Source: Mya arenaria (Eukaryota > Mollusca > Bivalvia > Myida > Myidae). From it: a DNA stretch of 64,000 nucleotides. Location: positions 33,117,756 through 33,181,755 of the forward strand of contig NC_069135.1 in NCBI RefSeq assembly GCF_026914265.1, written 5' to 3'. The number at the start of each line of letters is the position of its first letter. The stretch's first letter is position 1. This document shows, piece by piece, positions 12,801 through 22,893 of this stretch. Below the pieces are notes generated by a model. That model ran no database searches. It saw nothing but the letters and a program-made list of their open reading frames with translations, and was not told where the DNA came from. The position numbers and the translations under genes were made by a program.

Positions 12801-13596
12801 AAAATTTACAAATAAATGGGGAAATGTACAAATATATGGGAAATTCAAAGATGCTATTGTTAATGTTGTATAATTTCTTTAGGATGCGGATTGCAGTTAA
12901 TTAGTTTATCATTTTGTTTATAAGAAAGCCAGTCAGAAAATATAATTAACAAAAAAAAGATCATGGTTGAGTTAAGATTTGTTTGATAGTTTCAAAGTTT
13001 AAAAACAATGAGAAAATATTTTGATATCACTTACTGATTTGAAACCATGACCTGTGCTGCTGTCAAAATCCAGCGTCAGTGTGTACAAAGCTTCAGCAAA
13101 TTATCAATAAAGTCATTACCCTAATCACTCGACATTATGAAATATTTATTGGGCTTTTGCAATTTAACACTGTTTGTGAGATGAAACAAACAGTTATCCT
13201 GTATGTCATAAGCTGTGTTTGACCTCTCTGTAAATAATTTGTGTCTTCACTGTTCCATATTATTGTACTTTATTATATGGCTATAAATGTGCATATGCCG
13301 TTGAATGATGAATAAAGATATGTTATGTTACGGTATGTTAATTCAGGTACACTTCAAAGAAGAACACTGATGGAGGATTGGACGTATATGCCATTCTACT
13401 GAACTTCCCCGACCCCGGTCAATTTGTTCTTGGGGCCCCCACCGCATCTCCTGACACCAAGGTTACCCTGCTGGGCTACTCAGACCCCCTCACATGGAAG
13501 GGATCAAAAGGGATCAGTATCACCATCCCCGCCATACCATTCAACAGAATGCCATGTCAATATGCATGGGTTCTGAAACTCACAAATCTGTTTTGA
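518..13596 (+). CDS. FUCA1: Alpha-L-fucosidase (GH29), split gene with alternative exons
   Basis: Predicted lysosomal or secreted exo-glycosidase that removes alpha-L-fucose from glycoproteins and glycolipids. Exons: 1 (A 518-879, B 3750-4102 or C 5242-5588), 2 6025-6131, 3 7374-7504, 4 8143-8276, 5 (A 9379-9476, B 10196-10293 or C 10509-10606), 6 11515-11647, 7 12471-12641, 8 13347-13596. The 1A path totals 1386 nt, 461 residues, against 466 in human FUCA1, and every junction keeps phase. Visible family motifs: signal peptide, FLHWG (His54), [35 protein letters not shown] with the known GH29 nucleophile position at Asp222, CHHGGF, SWGYRRD and NVGPTKDG. The C-terminal beta-domain ends at the TGA at 13594. 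Which exon-1/exon-5 pairs are used cannot be seen from DNA. The gene family call is secure; the exact orthology (FUCA1 or FUCA2) is not. Confidence 0.93.
2400..2830. repeat. Three degenerate ~172-bp satellite units
   Basis: The phrase ATCTCAAAGRTCAAGG (third copy GGTTAAGG) recurs at about 2424, 2593 and 2769, with other matched words between (TGTCTCAG, ACAATAT). This points to old tandem units of 169-176 bp. They carry the same AAGGTCA-type core as the 181-bp array in the ATRIP intron and are probably distant relatives. Confidence 0.45.
3041..3311. mobile_element. Foldback/TIR mini-element, copy 1
   Basis: Outer inverted ends CTGTTTAATGCATTATTAT lie at 3041-3060 and, inverted, at about 3290-3310. 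Inside is a near-perfect palindrome at about 3190-3283 with arms of some 43 bp (TGTACACAAATGC...TTTTGATCATTAAA). The same family recurs at about 52578-52800, sharing TAATGCATTATTATGTTT and TTTTAACTGGGGAA. It has no coding capacity and is a non-autonomous DNA element. Confidence 0.6.
3308..3410 (+). mobile_element. Possible hAT element end
   Basis: CAGGGGCGGATCCTGG at the left edge resembles the terminal repeat of Tip100/Zaphod-type hAT elements. It abuts the right end of the foldback element. No matching far end was found, so this is probably a fragment. Confidence 0.3.
3750..4102 (+). CDS. FUCA1: Fucosidase alternative first exon 1B
   Basis: Second copy of exon 1, with its own ATG and a different hydrophobic leader (about residues 1-22). 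The mature part is nearly the same as 1[32 protein letters not shown], then the shared end IFNASGA. It has the same phase-2 donor CA|GTAAGT, so it can splice to exon 2 in place of 1A. The unlike leader and upstream DNA suggest a separate promoter. It keeps the active-site His, so it should encode an active enzyme. Confidence 0.85.
4103..5241. other. Gap between exons 1B and 1C
   Basis: No gene seen. A short local duplication (TTATCAAATTTGCCAGATTT twice) lies at about 4690-4740. Two ATCACATGA words lie near 4968 and 4989, about 250 bases before exon 1C; they are E-box-like but do not match the CLEAR core seen before exon 1A. Confidence 0.4.
5242..5588 (+). CDS. FUCA1: Fucosidase alternative first exon 1C, divergent
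   Basis: Third copy of exon 1. The first ATG in frame is at 5242; the open frame extends upstream to 5215 without an ATG. It encodes a signal peptide and then a clearly more diverged domain start ([20 protein letters not shown]). The strictly conserved FxHWG motif reads FVVWG here, so the active-site His seen in 1A and 1B is Val. The end ([12 protein letters not shown]) and the phase-2 donor AA|GTAAGC fit exon 2, giving GAKYIVLT. An isoform using this exon probably has changed or lost fucosidase activity but keeps the secretion signal. The open frame and intact donor argue against a simple relic. Confidence 0.8.
5905..5975 (+). pseudogene. Possible exon-2 relic of fucosidase
   Basis: The words GATGTTGGCCC and AGGTACCTTTGTG lie in the same order as GATGTTGGGCC and AGGGACCTTGTTG in live exon 2, just upstream of it. 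The match is short and gapped, so this is only a suggestion of a decayed exon-2 copy. Confidence 0.3.
6687..7331 (+). pseudogene. Three decayed exon-3 copies in fucosidase intron 2
   Basis: Live exon 3 starts at 7374 with GGTGACTTGGCTACTGCAATCCGCTC. Similar but broken stretches start at about 6687 (GGTGACCAAGCTTTTGCAAACCGC, continuing through a recognisable LYHSLFEWF-like region to about 6770), about 7141 (TTGGCTTTTGCAATCTGCTC, to about 7212) and 7251 (GTTAACCTGGCTACTGTAATC, to about 7331). The last copy shares its upstream pyrimidine tract and CTTTGGTTACATACAT with the live exon, so it comes from a tandem duplication of about 119 bp. None keeps an open frame and a donor, so they are relics. 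A TIR mini-element (6783-7112) sits between the first and second. Confidence 0.7.
6783..7112. mobile_element. TIR mini-element (MITE) in fucosidase intron 2
   Basis: Ends are AGGCCTAAAAAAAAAAT on the left and the inverse of AAGGCCAAAAAAAAAAT on the right. Inner inverted parts share GGGTAACC and the repeated CCCTACCTA words. The flanks fit a short TA or TTA target copy. It is about 330 bp and non-coding. The superfamily is uncertain. Confidence 0.6.
9379..9476 (+). CDS. FUCA1: Fucosidase alternative exon 5A
   Basis: 98 nt with acceptor CCTTTAG and donor G|GTATGA, entered in phase 2 and left in phase 1. It encodes [27 protein letters not shown]... ending in NPG with exon 6, and matches human [23 protein letters not shown]. 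It is the first of three homologous copies and the most diverged (PKVR where B has NGVM and C has QGVT). Because 98 is not a multiple of three and entry and exit phases differ, exactly one copy must be used to keep frame. Confidence 0.85.
9740..9965 (-). mobile_element. tRNA-headed SINE in fucosidase intron
   Basis: On the minus strand the stretch opens with a tRNA-like head: GTGGTCTTGAATGC as an A-box-like part and CCCAGTTCAATCC as a clear B box near 9905-9920, followed by an unrelated body of about 160 bp. It lies between exons 5A and 5B. The family is not named. Confidence 0.5.
10196..10293 (+). CDS. FUCA1: Fucosidase alternative exon 5B
   Basis: 98 nt with acceptor TATAG and donor CCAG|GTTAGG, in the same phases as 5A and 5C. 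It encodes [23 protein letters not shown] followed by [11 protein letters not shown]. It is very close to 5C in DNA and protein; the two are 215 bp apart with a decayed copy between them. Both cysteines and the HHGG motif are kept, so it appears functional. Confidence 0.85.
10339..10396 (+). pseudogene. Decayed exon-5 copy between 5B and 5C
   Basis: After an acceptor-like CTTTAG, the words CCAAGTAAGACAC, AACAGTGAATAATG, GCAGGCTAGGGG and ACACATGTG follow the order of exon 5C (CCCAGTAAAGGACAC, ATTGTGACCAATG, ACAGGTGGGG, ACATGTCATCATG). The frame is broken and the 3' half is missing. Confidence 0.65.
10509..10606 (+). CDS. FUCA1: Fucosidase alternative exon 5C
   Basis: 98 nt with acceptor TTTTTAG and donor CCAG|GTTTGG, in the same phases as the other two copies. 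It encodes [23 protein letters not shown] followed by [11 protein letters not shown]. Only the short loop between DRWG and CHHGG differs from 5B (QGVT against NGVM). All family residues visible in human FUCA1 at this place are kept. Confidence 0.85.
12669..12846 (+). repeat. 20-bp tandem repeat in fucosidase intron 7
   Basis: About nine units of ATGGGGAAATTTACAAATAW. The last two bases alternate between TAT and AAA versions, so a weak 40-bp order shows. The array starts about 30 bases after the exon 7 donor. The open frame across it is not the frame of exon 7. Confidence 0.8.
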
Positions 13597-15460
13597 TTAA
13601 GTAGACTTAACCAGTTGACATGATGCTAAACTGCCCTTGAATAAGAAAAAGAATGTTTATCCAATATATTAAGGTGGTAATGACTGAGACATTAAAATAC
13701 CAGCAGGGAAATGGATAAATTGGGTTAATTTTTTTGTTTGGGTTATAGTTAGCAAGAAAGGGTATTGATTGGCCAATATTCATTCAATAATTATTATTGA
13801 CCAATCAAATGAAGTGCCTAAATTTCTTGTTCATATATCTACAGTACATACCTATTGATTACCTTATAAATTGTATAAATTAAGTTGCAAATATTGTGGT
13901 ACTTTTACATGATTTATAGTTAATTTGTTTACCTAAGAGCATATATAAGCCGTGGCATATTTATTATTAATTGGATTACTGGTAATCTTGGCCTATCACA
14001 AATATGTCCTATTCATTATATTTCATTGAATCAACCTTCTTCTTCAGCATGTTTAAGCATCATGTCAGTTACAAATCAAGAATGAAAGCAGAAATGTTCT
14101 AAGTGATTCTTTATCTATTGACACTTGCAATCTTTTTGTTTTTATCCTTGAGAATGTACTCCACAAAATTCCATATAAATGTGATATTGCAAATTTACAT
14201 CAGGTAGTTAGGTCCTTAACTAGAAATATTTGGAATCATATATATATTTTTTAATCATTACTTGTAATTACGCAATGTATGTTTATTTTCTTGTTTATAA
14301 CAATGGATGAGAGAGACCTTGCTTGAAACTTACCTTCAGTGTTGTTTGAAATGTCTCGCTTAGTGTCTAATTGGCCTTAACACAAGCTCATTGGTCAAGT
14401 TTTGGCTGATCATCGCTGTAGATTAGGGTTGTGTGATTTTTACAATTGTCAAGTCTAATCAAGTCGTATGAAATAAAGTTCCCTTAATTTGTTTGTTTAA
14501 GATCCTAAATGAGTTTGTAACATGATTTGTATAACCCCTTGCTGTTTTACAAATAACGACACTGGGCGTTCTGAATCAGTGCGAAGAAAAAAATCTATCC
14601 TTCCTTCCTATCACTATATTGCTTTTGAATGTTTTTTGTTACATTGTAGTTTTTTGATTGGCATGTACTTTTACTTGAGTTTGACTCTTGATGATAATAG
14701 AAAGGGTTTTCTAATGGTAGGCTTACCCATTCACGTTTTCCTCGTGATTTGCTAGATACCATTACCATTCACTTTGGTATGCCTTTATGACCTAGATCAC
14801 AAATCTGATATATAACATTCTTATTGAGTAACAAATTGCCCTTGGGTAAAAATATTAACATGTCTTACAACTCGTGTCTTAGTTATACTTATATTGACGC
14901 ACGTTTATTCTGATTCTGCATCCAACAAAAACTGCATAAAACTTCCTTGCCAGACATAAAAGGTGTTTAAACATAAAAAAATGGATTTATCGTGCTCATG
15001 TAAGTGCACACGCCTTCGAACAGAAAAAAAAAGATGCAAAGATTCAGTAAAATTTTAGCTGATATTACTTACCAGGTCAAAATATCCTCATATCCTCCCA
15101 AAACACCAAAATCCTTTTGAAAACTGCCATTTTGTTCCGCATCTAACATTTCCCTCACTTAATATTTGGCAAAAACAATATGTTGGATACCCTGTCTGAT
15201 TAGTAGTTGAAAATTGGTTTGTTGAATGGTTTAAAATGCATATGATGCTATTTTCTTCATTACAGTTTTGTAAATGAGTACAATTATTTTGTTGCTATAA
15301 TCAAATTATTTTGTTAATGATTTTATGTTCATGTTTTAATACTTTCTATCTGTGCCTTATATTTTGTTCTGTGCAATTTAGTGATAATAATACCGAGAAA
15401 CATGTTAAATATTATATGTGCTACTTTGTCTATGTACTCAATAAAATCGTGACCAGCTTC
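13597..15460 (+). other. Fucosidase 3' UTR and downstream DNA
   Basis: No coding exon recognised. Possible poly(A) signals AATAAA lie at 14472-14477 and 15440-15445. The second is followed by a GT/T-rich stretch and would give a 3' UTR of about 1.85 kb. Confidence 0.45.
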
Positions 15461-16334
15461 AAAGTACATGTTGTCCTTATTTAATTATGATTGCCGCTGT
15501 CTGGCAGGTATATTTAGCACAAGTATAATACTTATTGCCATGTACTTCACAAAGTTGACTATTAGAGCTGCATGGGGTCAGTGTATTATATGAAGTTATT
15601 AGTATGACCAATTATCAGATGCATATTGACCATGTTAAACATGCAGCGTGCTTGCAAAGCTTTTAAAACAGCTCAAAGGATGAATAAATTCACTGGATCT
15701 GATAGGAAGATTTGAAGTGAACTGATTAAAATGTACGTGACTATAGGTTCGAAAGTAAGTTAATATGCATTCCCTCTCAGGTCTTTAAATCCTGGACTGG
15801 GCCTGACAATTGCATCCGTCCGATATTGGCTTGACCGGGCTGTAAATTGGCCATGCATTGGGAGAATTTGAAATAGTTAATTACAATTTTTCACCATTAC
15901 AAGACGGCGTATCTCCTGCAAGACCTATGCTTGTAAGTCATCGTTCAAGGTCACATTCAAGGGTCATTGATTTAAATTCCTTGCAGGCGCGTAGCCAGGC
16001 ATACTCCCATACTCCCGGGAGTACTTCGATTTTGAAAAATGAAAATTCTAAATGGCCTAAATCCGATGTAAAACTTGAACCCTAAGGGGGTACAGGCGAA
16101 TTTGAAACCAATCCAGCTCGGCATTATAAAAGTTAAATGTAAAATGTCATCGGTAGAACTGTACATAGAATCGTTTACTACGATGTTCCAAGCACACTTT
16201 AAACATGAAATCTTAAACAGGGTAAACAACTTAGCTTTACTTTTACGTATTATAACTATGATCAATCATAGTTACATCCCGTCTTTATTACGTCAAGTCA
16301 AGTTTTAAACAGCGCGAATTTTAAACACACAAAA

Positions 16335-19300
16335 ATGGCGTCTCCGACAACCTTTTACCCACCTTATCCCGATATTTTTCGAGAAAATGGAACTTGTGCA
16401 ACATTAGTCCCGTATGATAGTGAGTTCAAATTCAACCTGCTGACCAAACACTGGGGATGAGGCTCCAAGTTTCAAGTTTCCAACAAGGTATACTATTATT
16501 TATAAAAATACACACGCTACTGTAGACTTGAAAAGTAACACTTACCTGAAATACTAATTAATTTTGTAAGAGGGAATTCAAAAAAAATATATAATGTAAT
16601 AGCATGTGTTTTTGTTAATTTGGTGACATTTTCAGAGCAAGAATTTATAAAAATATAATACAATTTGTACTAGTCAAATTCGGTTAAATCGCTTGAGAAA
16701 ATTTAAAGTTATGAACAACATATCACAAATTCCTGTGGCGTAACGGTTAGCGTCGAGGACTCGTAAACCAACATCTCGAGTTCGAATCTGGAGAGAGTAC
16801 ATATATTTTTAAAAATTACTTTTACATCTTTATTGTTATCTAATATTATTATTATTATTATTGTTGTTGTTGTAGAAAACGTATTGTATTGTCCATTTTG
16901 AAGCAAACCTGATTAGGAACATTATCTTTAATTTTAGGTATGCTCAAGGACGGTTTCGCACCCTTCAGCCAAAGTATTTCGTGTCACATCCATGGCTACG
17001 CTATTCTGTGGTCACTGATGGTGTCTACTGCGCCCAATGCCATCTGTTCGCTGGCCCTAATGCTCGCGTGAAAACATTAGTCACCACAGTATTGAGAGAT
17101 TGGAGCAACATATCCAAGGTAGTTTTGAGCCACATGAAATCAGAGGCCCACCTGTCTAACTGTGATTCAGCAGATCATCATTCAGCAATAATGAAGGGCA
17201 AAAAAAGACATACTATGTAACATGTCATCCCAATACAATGTGGTGGTTGAAAAGAACATAAAGATCCTTGTTAGTATAACAGAAGCGATAGTGTTCTGTG
17301 GGAAACAGAACATTGCCTTGAGAGGGCATGAAGGCGATAAGGGAAATTTTCAGGCCCTATTGAGCTTTCAGGCCAAGCAGGATCCCATTTTAAAAGAGCA
17401 TCTAGAACACGGAGATCCAAGATCTATGTACCTTAGCCCCGATATACAAAATGAGCTTATTTCCATTTGTGGAAAACAAATCGCAGACAGTATCGTGTCA
17501 AAGTGCAACAGCGCACCCTGCTTCGGGTTTATTGCTGACGAGGCAACTGATACCAGCACTATGGAACAGATGGCCATGTGTCTTAGATACTTCGACGGAG
17601 CTGATTTACGCGAAGATTTTTTGGGGTTCGCTGAGTGCGAATCAACTACAGGCGAGACGTTGGCCAATGCCTTCTTAGCAAATCTTGAACTGACGGGTGT
17701 TGACGTAAACAAAATGCGTGACCAGGGATATGATGGCGCTGCCAATATGCTCATTTAGGTAATCTTGAGTAAACATACTTAAATTATATAATGCCTTAAT
17801 GCTCTAAATCAATATTCTTTAAAGTGTTTATTGTATTTTTTCCTAATTATATGATATTTCTTAGTCTGTTATCTTATCACTTTTTTATTTAAAATAATGT
17901 ACGTCTGAATAGAAAGGCTTTCGATGTTCATATTGTTCGCTCGCAAAAACATTGAATTAATTGTGTCATGAATTTCCAGAGTTGTTGTCAGTTCCTTGGA
18001 CGAACTCGCTAGCGACTATGGTGACAGCAAAGCCGCGGGATACAGTCGCTCAATTCAGAACTTCGAGTTCATTACTACCCTATTGGCTGTCGAACATGCG
18101 TTGTCAGGGCTCGTTCACCTGTCGAAACTCCTCCAGAAGAAGACGTGTGATTTACTGGAGGCAACAGAAGAAGCACGTGTTGTTGTCGCTATGTTAGAGG
18201 TTTGTTATTTAATTCATTTTCCTAACGGCTATTTGTGGGATGAATTCATTTCGTTATGACAGCAAAGTTATAGAATAGTGTTAATCACGCCTCGGTTAAC
18301 CGACAAAATCATATGTAAGTCAATATGTACCAGTGTACTTGATCTTACTTTGGGTCGGACTATAGTTATACTTTTCATCGGCGTAAATGGCCATGTATAT
18401 TTTTTTCCTAGACCCGTCACTCATTAACAGTGCACTAATTTCATAGCTTGTATATATGTTTACAGAAACAATTCATACTTGTGTGTGTACATATGAATTG
18501 AACTTATTTGCAGTCATTTGTTATTAAATGTGTTTCCCATCTTTTGACTTACAAAAAGAAAGATGGACGTTGCCGTGCGCATTACTAATGCGTTGTTTAA
18601 TGTTACGTCACTATCAAATATCATTTCAGTCTGAACGCAACGATCCAACAGTATGAGACAACCTGTGCGAAAAGGCTATGTCACTAACAAGAGACATTGG
18701 GGTGGAGCCGTCCATTCCTCGAGGCCCGGGGCGACAGGCAAACAGGCCTAACGCACCAGCGGCAACACCCACAGAATACTGGAAGGTCAACATGTTCCTT
18801 CCTTTCATTGACCACCTAGTCGTTGAATTAACAACCCGCCTGCTTAAACCGCATGGGAGATTTACTGCACAATATCTTCTGCCTACGAAAATAGGTTTTC
18901 ATTCATCCTTTTTTGATGAAATAAAATATGTGATATCAATGAAAATACTTGGAATTGCGTAATGTAATACATGTATAGTTAAATAAAACATCAATTATAT
19001 TATTGTTCCGTAAAAAACAAAGTGTGTGTACCAAAACGTTAAGTTCTGTGAATATCTATATTTTTCTCTAAATCAATTGCTTATTTTATTGTTTAATTAT
19101 AAAAAAGTGGGTCATGTTTGTTTTGTTATAGGCTACTGAACTGACACCTGCCAGGGCCGCAGAGATTTATGCAGAGTACAGTCCAGACTTAGAGTGTGAC
19201 GAGGAGACGTTTGTCCGGGAGTGTAAAAGATGGATTGCTAAATGGACCACAACATCCCAAGTTGAGTATCCAGACCTGGAAACATCTTTGGGAGTGGCCA

Positions 19301-19556
19301 CTGAGGCATCATATCCAAACATAAGACTTTGCATGATGGTGTTGATGTGCATGCCCGTTTCCACAGCTACGGCAGAGCGGTCCTTCTCCACGATGAGGAG
19401 AGTCAAGACGTACCTCCGCAACACGATGACCACCAAGAGGCTTTCAGGGCTTGGGCTTCTTAACATTTATCAAGAGCGAGATATCAACGCTGAGCACATA
19501 GTGGATGTTTTTGCACGTAGAAAAGACCGTCGGCTGGCGTTAGTGTTCAAAGTTTA
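16335..19556 (+). pseudogene. hAT transposase (zf-TTF, DUF4371, hAT dimerisation), broken
   Basis: Recognisable parts in order: an N-terminal stretch from ATG 16335 (MASPTTFYPPYPDIF...) that reaches a stop at 16458; a TTF-type finger region 16938-17217 (YSVVTDGVYCAQCHLFAG, SHMKSEAHL) ending in TAA; a DUF4371 block 17222-17755 (FIADEATDTSTMEQMA, GYDGAANM); a middle helical part at about 17987-18200; a short block at about 18660-18800; and the C-terminal dimerisation domain at about 19132-19556 (VSTATAERSFSTMRRVKTYLR, LSGLGLLNIYQERDI). The finger and DUF4371 blocks are in different frames, and the segment that normally follows GYDGAANM (with the CxxH-LNL part) is absent. Some gaps may be introns. 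Together these mark a decayed copy rather than a host gene. Confidence 0.8.
16732..16800 (+). other. tRNA-like sequence (SINE head) inside the hAT element
   Basis: TGGCGTAACGGTTAGCGTC fits an A box and GAGTTCGAATCTG a B box, with about 30 bases between. A CT-CGT-AA stretch in between resembles an anticodon loop (Thr CGT), but the anticodon and acceptor stems do not pair well. It is most likely a SINE head or tRNA pseudogene, not a working tRNA. Confidence 0.45.
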
Positions 19557-20286
19557 AACGTGTGTTGTTGTGTAAAAATGTTTCAGAATGGGAAAAAATC
19601 CATAAGATAAACTATGTATATATTTGTGTATTATTTGCTTGTGATGTTTTCCATGTTTAAATCAAACTATATGTGATATTTGTCCTCAATGCAACTTGTT
19701 CATCTGTATATCCTATATATTCGGAGGGAGGCATCTCCACCAAGTATAAATATGTTTTGAATATTTATTGCTCGATCTTGCAGTTTGCCTTTTTTGCTTC
19801 AGTTATTATTAACTTAAAACTTGCATTTCAAGTTACCAAATATGCGTCAAATGCCACCAAATCGCACGAGTAAACAAAAACATTCAGGGGGAGGACCCCC
19901 TCACCCCCCCCCCCCGCTAAAAATGGGAGTACTTCAAATTGGGTTCCAGCTACGCCCCTGCCTTGTGTAGGCATGTCCGGGCTGTACCAAGGTCATTCGT
20001 TGGAGAAATTAACGTCAGAGCAAGACATAAGGATAAAGGATAAAGTCAAACGGTAATAGGGGAAAGGGTCAAAATTACTTGTGGAATTTCAGAGATGTAA
20101 CATTTCCATGCATTGGAGGATTTTAACATAACATTGCACACATGCTCATTATGAGAAGACTGTGAATCGCGGGCAAGGTCTATATATGTAGTTCAAAGGG
20201 CAAGGTCTAACTGAAAGGTCATTGTTCGAAATTCCTTGAATTCTGGCCTGTCCAGGCTGTAAATGAAAGTCAAACTTATTCTCGCT

Positions 20287-20480
20287 TTTAGAAAAGGCGA
20301 TCCGGGTTCAGGTTCTAGCCATGGCGCATGTAGGTTTGGTTTTGTTGTCACTAAGCTGGAAACGTGAGTTTCTTTCGGGTACTCCGGTTTCCATCACAAT
20401 GCAAGACCACGTACGAACGAGAGTAATTGATATACTAACTTGTTTCACTGTCTTTAAAAAAGTTTGAACTAAACTGAAAA
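20287..20480 (+). mobile_element. SINE fragment, copy 1
   Basis: A B-box-like GGGTTCAGGTTCTAGCC is followed by GTCACTAAGCTGGAAACGTG, then GGGTACTCCGGTTTCC and AAGACCAC. The same order of words occurs at 41262-41440 (GTCACCAAGCTGGACAAGTG, TGTACTCCAGTATCC, AAGACCTC), so both belong to one SINE family with a conserved central part. Confidence 0.5.
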
Positions 20481-20564
20481 TCATTCCGATTAAATGTAAC
20501 TTCTGAGACAAATCCGATAGCAAAAACACTCAATCTTGGATGAAGAAAACGAACGATGTTCATT

Positions 20565-20720
20565 TAAGGAATGAATTGCGGGCTTGATTTCATTATCGGG
20601 GTATGAACGCAATTGGGCTGGTCAAAGTGTGTGGAGTCCGAAGGACTCCAAGAGTACTTTGACCAGTCCAATTGCGTTCATATCCCCGATAATGACATCA
20701 ATCCCGCAATTCATTCCTTA
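20565..20720. repeat. Long hairpin (inverted repeat)
   Basis: Two arms of about 75 bp face each other around a centre at GGAGTCCGAAGGACTCC (about 20632-20648). Arm words GAATTGCGGG, TTATCGGGGTATGAACGCAATTG and GGTCAAAG return inverted on the right. A short palindrome TTGCGTTCATC/GATGAACGCAA at about 21090-21116 shares the GAACGCAATTG word, so a larger foldback element may reach about 21145. Confidence 0.7.
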
Positions 20721-22890
20721 TATTTACACCAATAGTTCATTATTTCAAGAATTGTTAAAAAAATCTTCATTTCATTTCAGAAAACCTTCAAGTAATCCGT
20801 TCTTACCCATTCCGTAAATAGAACGACCCGACTATAACCGGAAGCATTTTATTTTTTTCAAATGACGTCACAATAACGCGGGAAAAGATCAACCACTTGA
20901 AATCACTTTTAAACGTAAAATTGAAACACTTCTGGTACCATTATATTTAAAATATAATAAACTAACACTTTTAAAAAATGTGATCTATATTTTACGGGAC
21001 TTGCAGACACAATACAACCAAAAACAAGATCAATAGCTTTCATGTATATTGTTATGCAATGAATTACGATCCGAACATATCCGAAGATGTTGCGTTCATC
21101 GATTGATGAACGCAATTGCCGAAAGGCAGTTAATTTAAGGAATGGAAGTTGAGGTGTAAATATTTACATATAGAGTCATACAGTCGCGCTGGTATCGTCG
21201 GTGGCGGCGGAGTTAAGTAAAAAACACACACTTTTATCCTTCGGCCATTAAGCAAACACTGTTCCAGACATTTACATGTACTTTATTCTCATGTGCCAGT
21301 GACAATGCAATTATGTGTAGCAAGGCCCACTACTCTAGCTTAAATACTTATTGAGTTATAGCCCTTGAACAATTGAGGAAAACCGCGGACCGTTCGTGAT
21401 CGCAAACTTCAAATATCTCTTCCTTTATGGTAAAGTCTAATCTTAAATCTTTAATTACATCTATATTTATACTACATTAATTAAACATACAGATTACTTC
21501 CGAATTATGACATGTACAATTACAATGACGACATTTTAACGCTGTTAGTTCAACCGGTGTGAGTGTCTTTTTATGATAAACTATTTGAAAACATTTATAT
21601 GAAAACATTTTCATAGGTCATTGACTCTTGTTAAAACTTCTGTTAATAGTTTGTGTAAACATCCTAGCAGGGCGATATACCTACTTCACGGCGAACAGAT
21701 GACCAAAAAAACGAAATAGGATTGTTGAAAAAACACTTTGCTGACACATAAAACATAATACAATCATATCTCACCAATGGTAGTGTTTATTAAGATTAAC
21801 ATATTAAACAAACCGCGACACATACAACCACAACTGGTCGGAGGCCCTTACATTGCGAGTATCAAAAATGTTCATGTAGAGCGTTCATGAAGACAGTATG
21901 ACAGTTTAAGACTGAAAAAAAATCTCAGTTCTCTAACAAATATTGATGTAGCTGTCTGATTTAAAACATGTTTGGGTATGTATGATACCAAACTAAGAGA
22001 AGAGTCTTTTAAAGAAATGATCAGATATTCATTTTGACAGTGTGCACCGTTGTTTATTGACAGGGTATGATCTGAAGTGCCCCAAAAGATTACGATGAAC
22101 CAGTTCAAAACAGTTGCAAAATAGGAATAATTTCCATTCTATTTACTTGCAAATTAAAATGTTGTTTATGCTTTTTGTTTATTGGCGTATGTTGGCAATG
22201 TTTAAGGTTGTAAATAGAGCAGGTCATATATAAGGGATAATCGTTTCAGTATTATATGTAATATATTTCACCGAGTGAGCACCAAAAGTCATAGTATTTC
22301 GGATCACAAGTGAATTTGTCATAAGTTAAATATTTTTCCTTTGGGGTTCACGAGGTGATATATATTGCAATCTAATACAGGAGCAATCATGTTTTTTTTG
22401 TTTTTTTTTTCATGCTTATTATTTTATCAAAAACAAAAGTGCATTGATATTTAATAGGAAAACCACGCGAAAGTTCAACCAAATGACGTCATAAACGTCA
22501 TTGCATTTTTTCCTCTCCCGGCATTGTAGTCGTAACCAAAGGCAACACAACTAATGTTTTAACGCTAACCAATTCAATTAATTTTCTGTGTGACTAAATT
22601 GTGACGGTATATGATTTCATGCACTAAATCGTCTCCAAAAATGCCGACGCCATCAAAACGATTAATGATGACGTCATCAATGTTGATGCGGACGCAAGCA
22701 ATCCTGAATGGACATACTACTGCATTGAAAGAGGGCCCTTTTCAATAAGATATCTTAGTCGTAAACCTTACGTTGCTTAAAAAAAGGTGCTCGGTGACAC
22801 CCGTCAAGTTACGGAAAAAATATTTGCGATAAGTTATTATTGAAACGCAGTTTACGCCCAAAACGGAGTTTCACCTGGAAATTTATTATC
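20721..22890. other. Non-coding spacer before the novel gene
   Basis: No coding exon is supported. Notable are full CRE palindromes TGACGTCA at 20863-20870, 22484-22491 and 22669-22676. The rest is AT-rich with scattered low-complexity runs. Confidence 0.45.
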
Positions 22891-22893
22891 TTT

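Larger units (their letters stand above)
15984..19960 (+). mobile_element. hAT-type DNA transposon, decayed
   Basis: The left end CAGGCGCGTAGCCAGG and the inverse of the right end, CAGGGGCGTAGCTGG, form matched terminal repeats, each followed by a GAAGTACTCCC/GGGAGTACTTC word. CCTTG lies directly outside both ends (15979-15983 and 19961-19965), a 5-bp target copy, shorter than the 8 bp usual for hAT. The interior holds a broken TTF-finger/DUF4371/hAT-dimerisation transposase in several exon-like parts, plus a tRNA-like stretch. Length is 3977 bp. The right end carries a C-rich run. It cannot encode an intact transposase as it stands. Confidence 0.85.
15810..20270. repeat. Old ~180-bp satellite units split by a hAT insertion
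   Basis: One unit runs from about 15818 (GACCGGGCTGTAAATTGGCC, CATGCATTGGGAG, AAGGGTCATTGATTTAAATTCCTTG) and is interrupted at 15983. It resumes at 19966 (TGTAGGCATGTCCGGGCTGTA). A second unit at about 20110-20262 shows CATGCATTGGAGG, AAGGTCATTGTTCGAAATTCCTTG and CTGGCCTGTCCAGGCTGTA with no insertion. The flanks are therefore one array that existed before the transposon arrived. Confidence 0.6.

Noticed and set aside
12590-12904. Open frame across the 20-bp repeat as an exon 7 extension
   Set aside because: It is in a different frame from exon 7, whose own frame stops soon after the donor.
15984-19960. Domesticated hAT-derived host gene
   Set aside because: Frames are broken, a core segment is missing, and the terminal repeats and target copies are still visible, so it is a decayed transposon copy.
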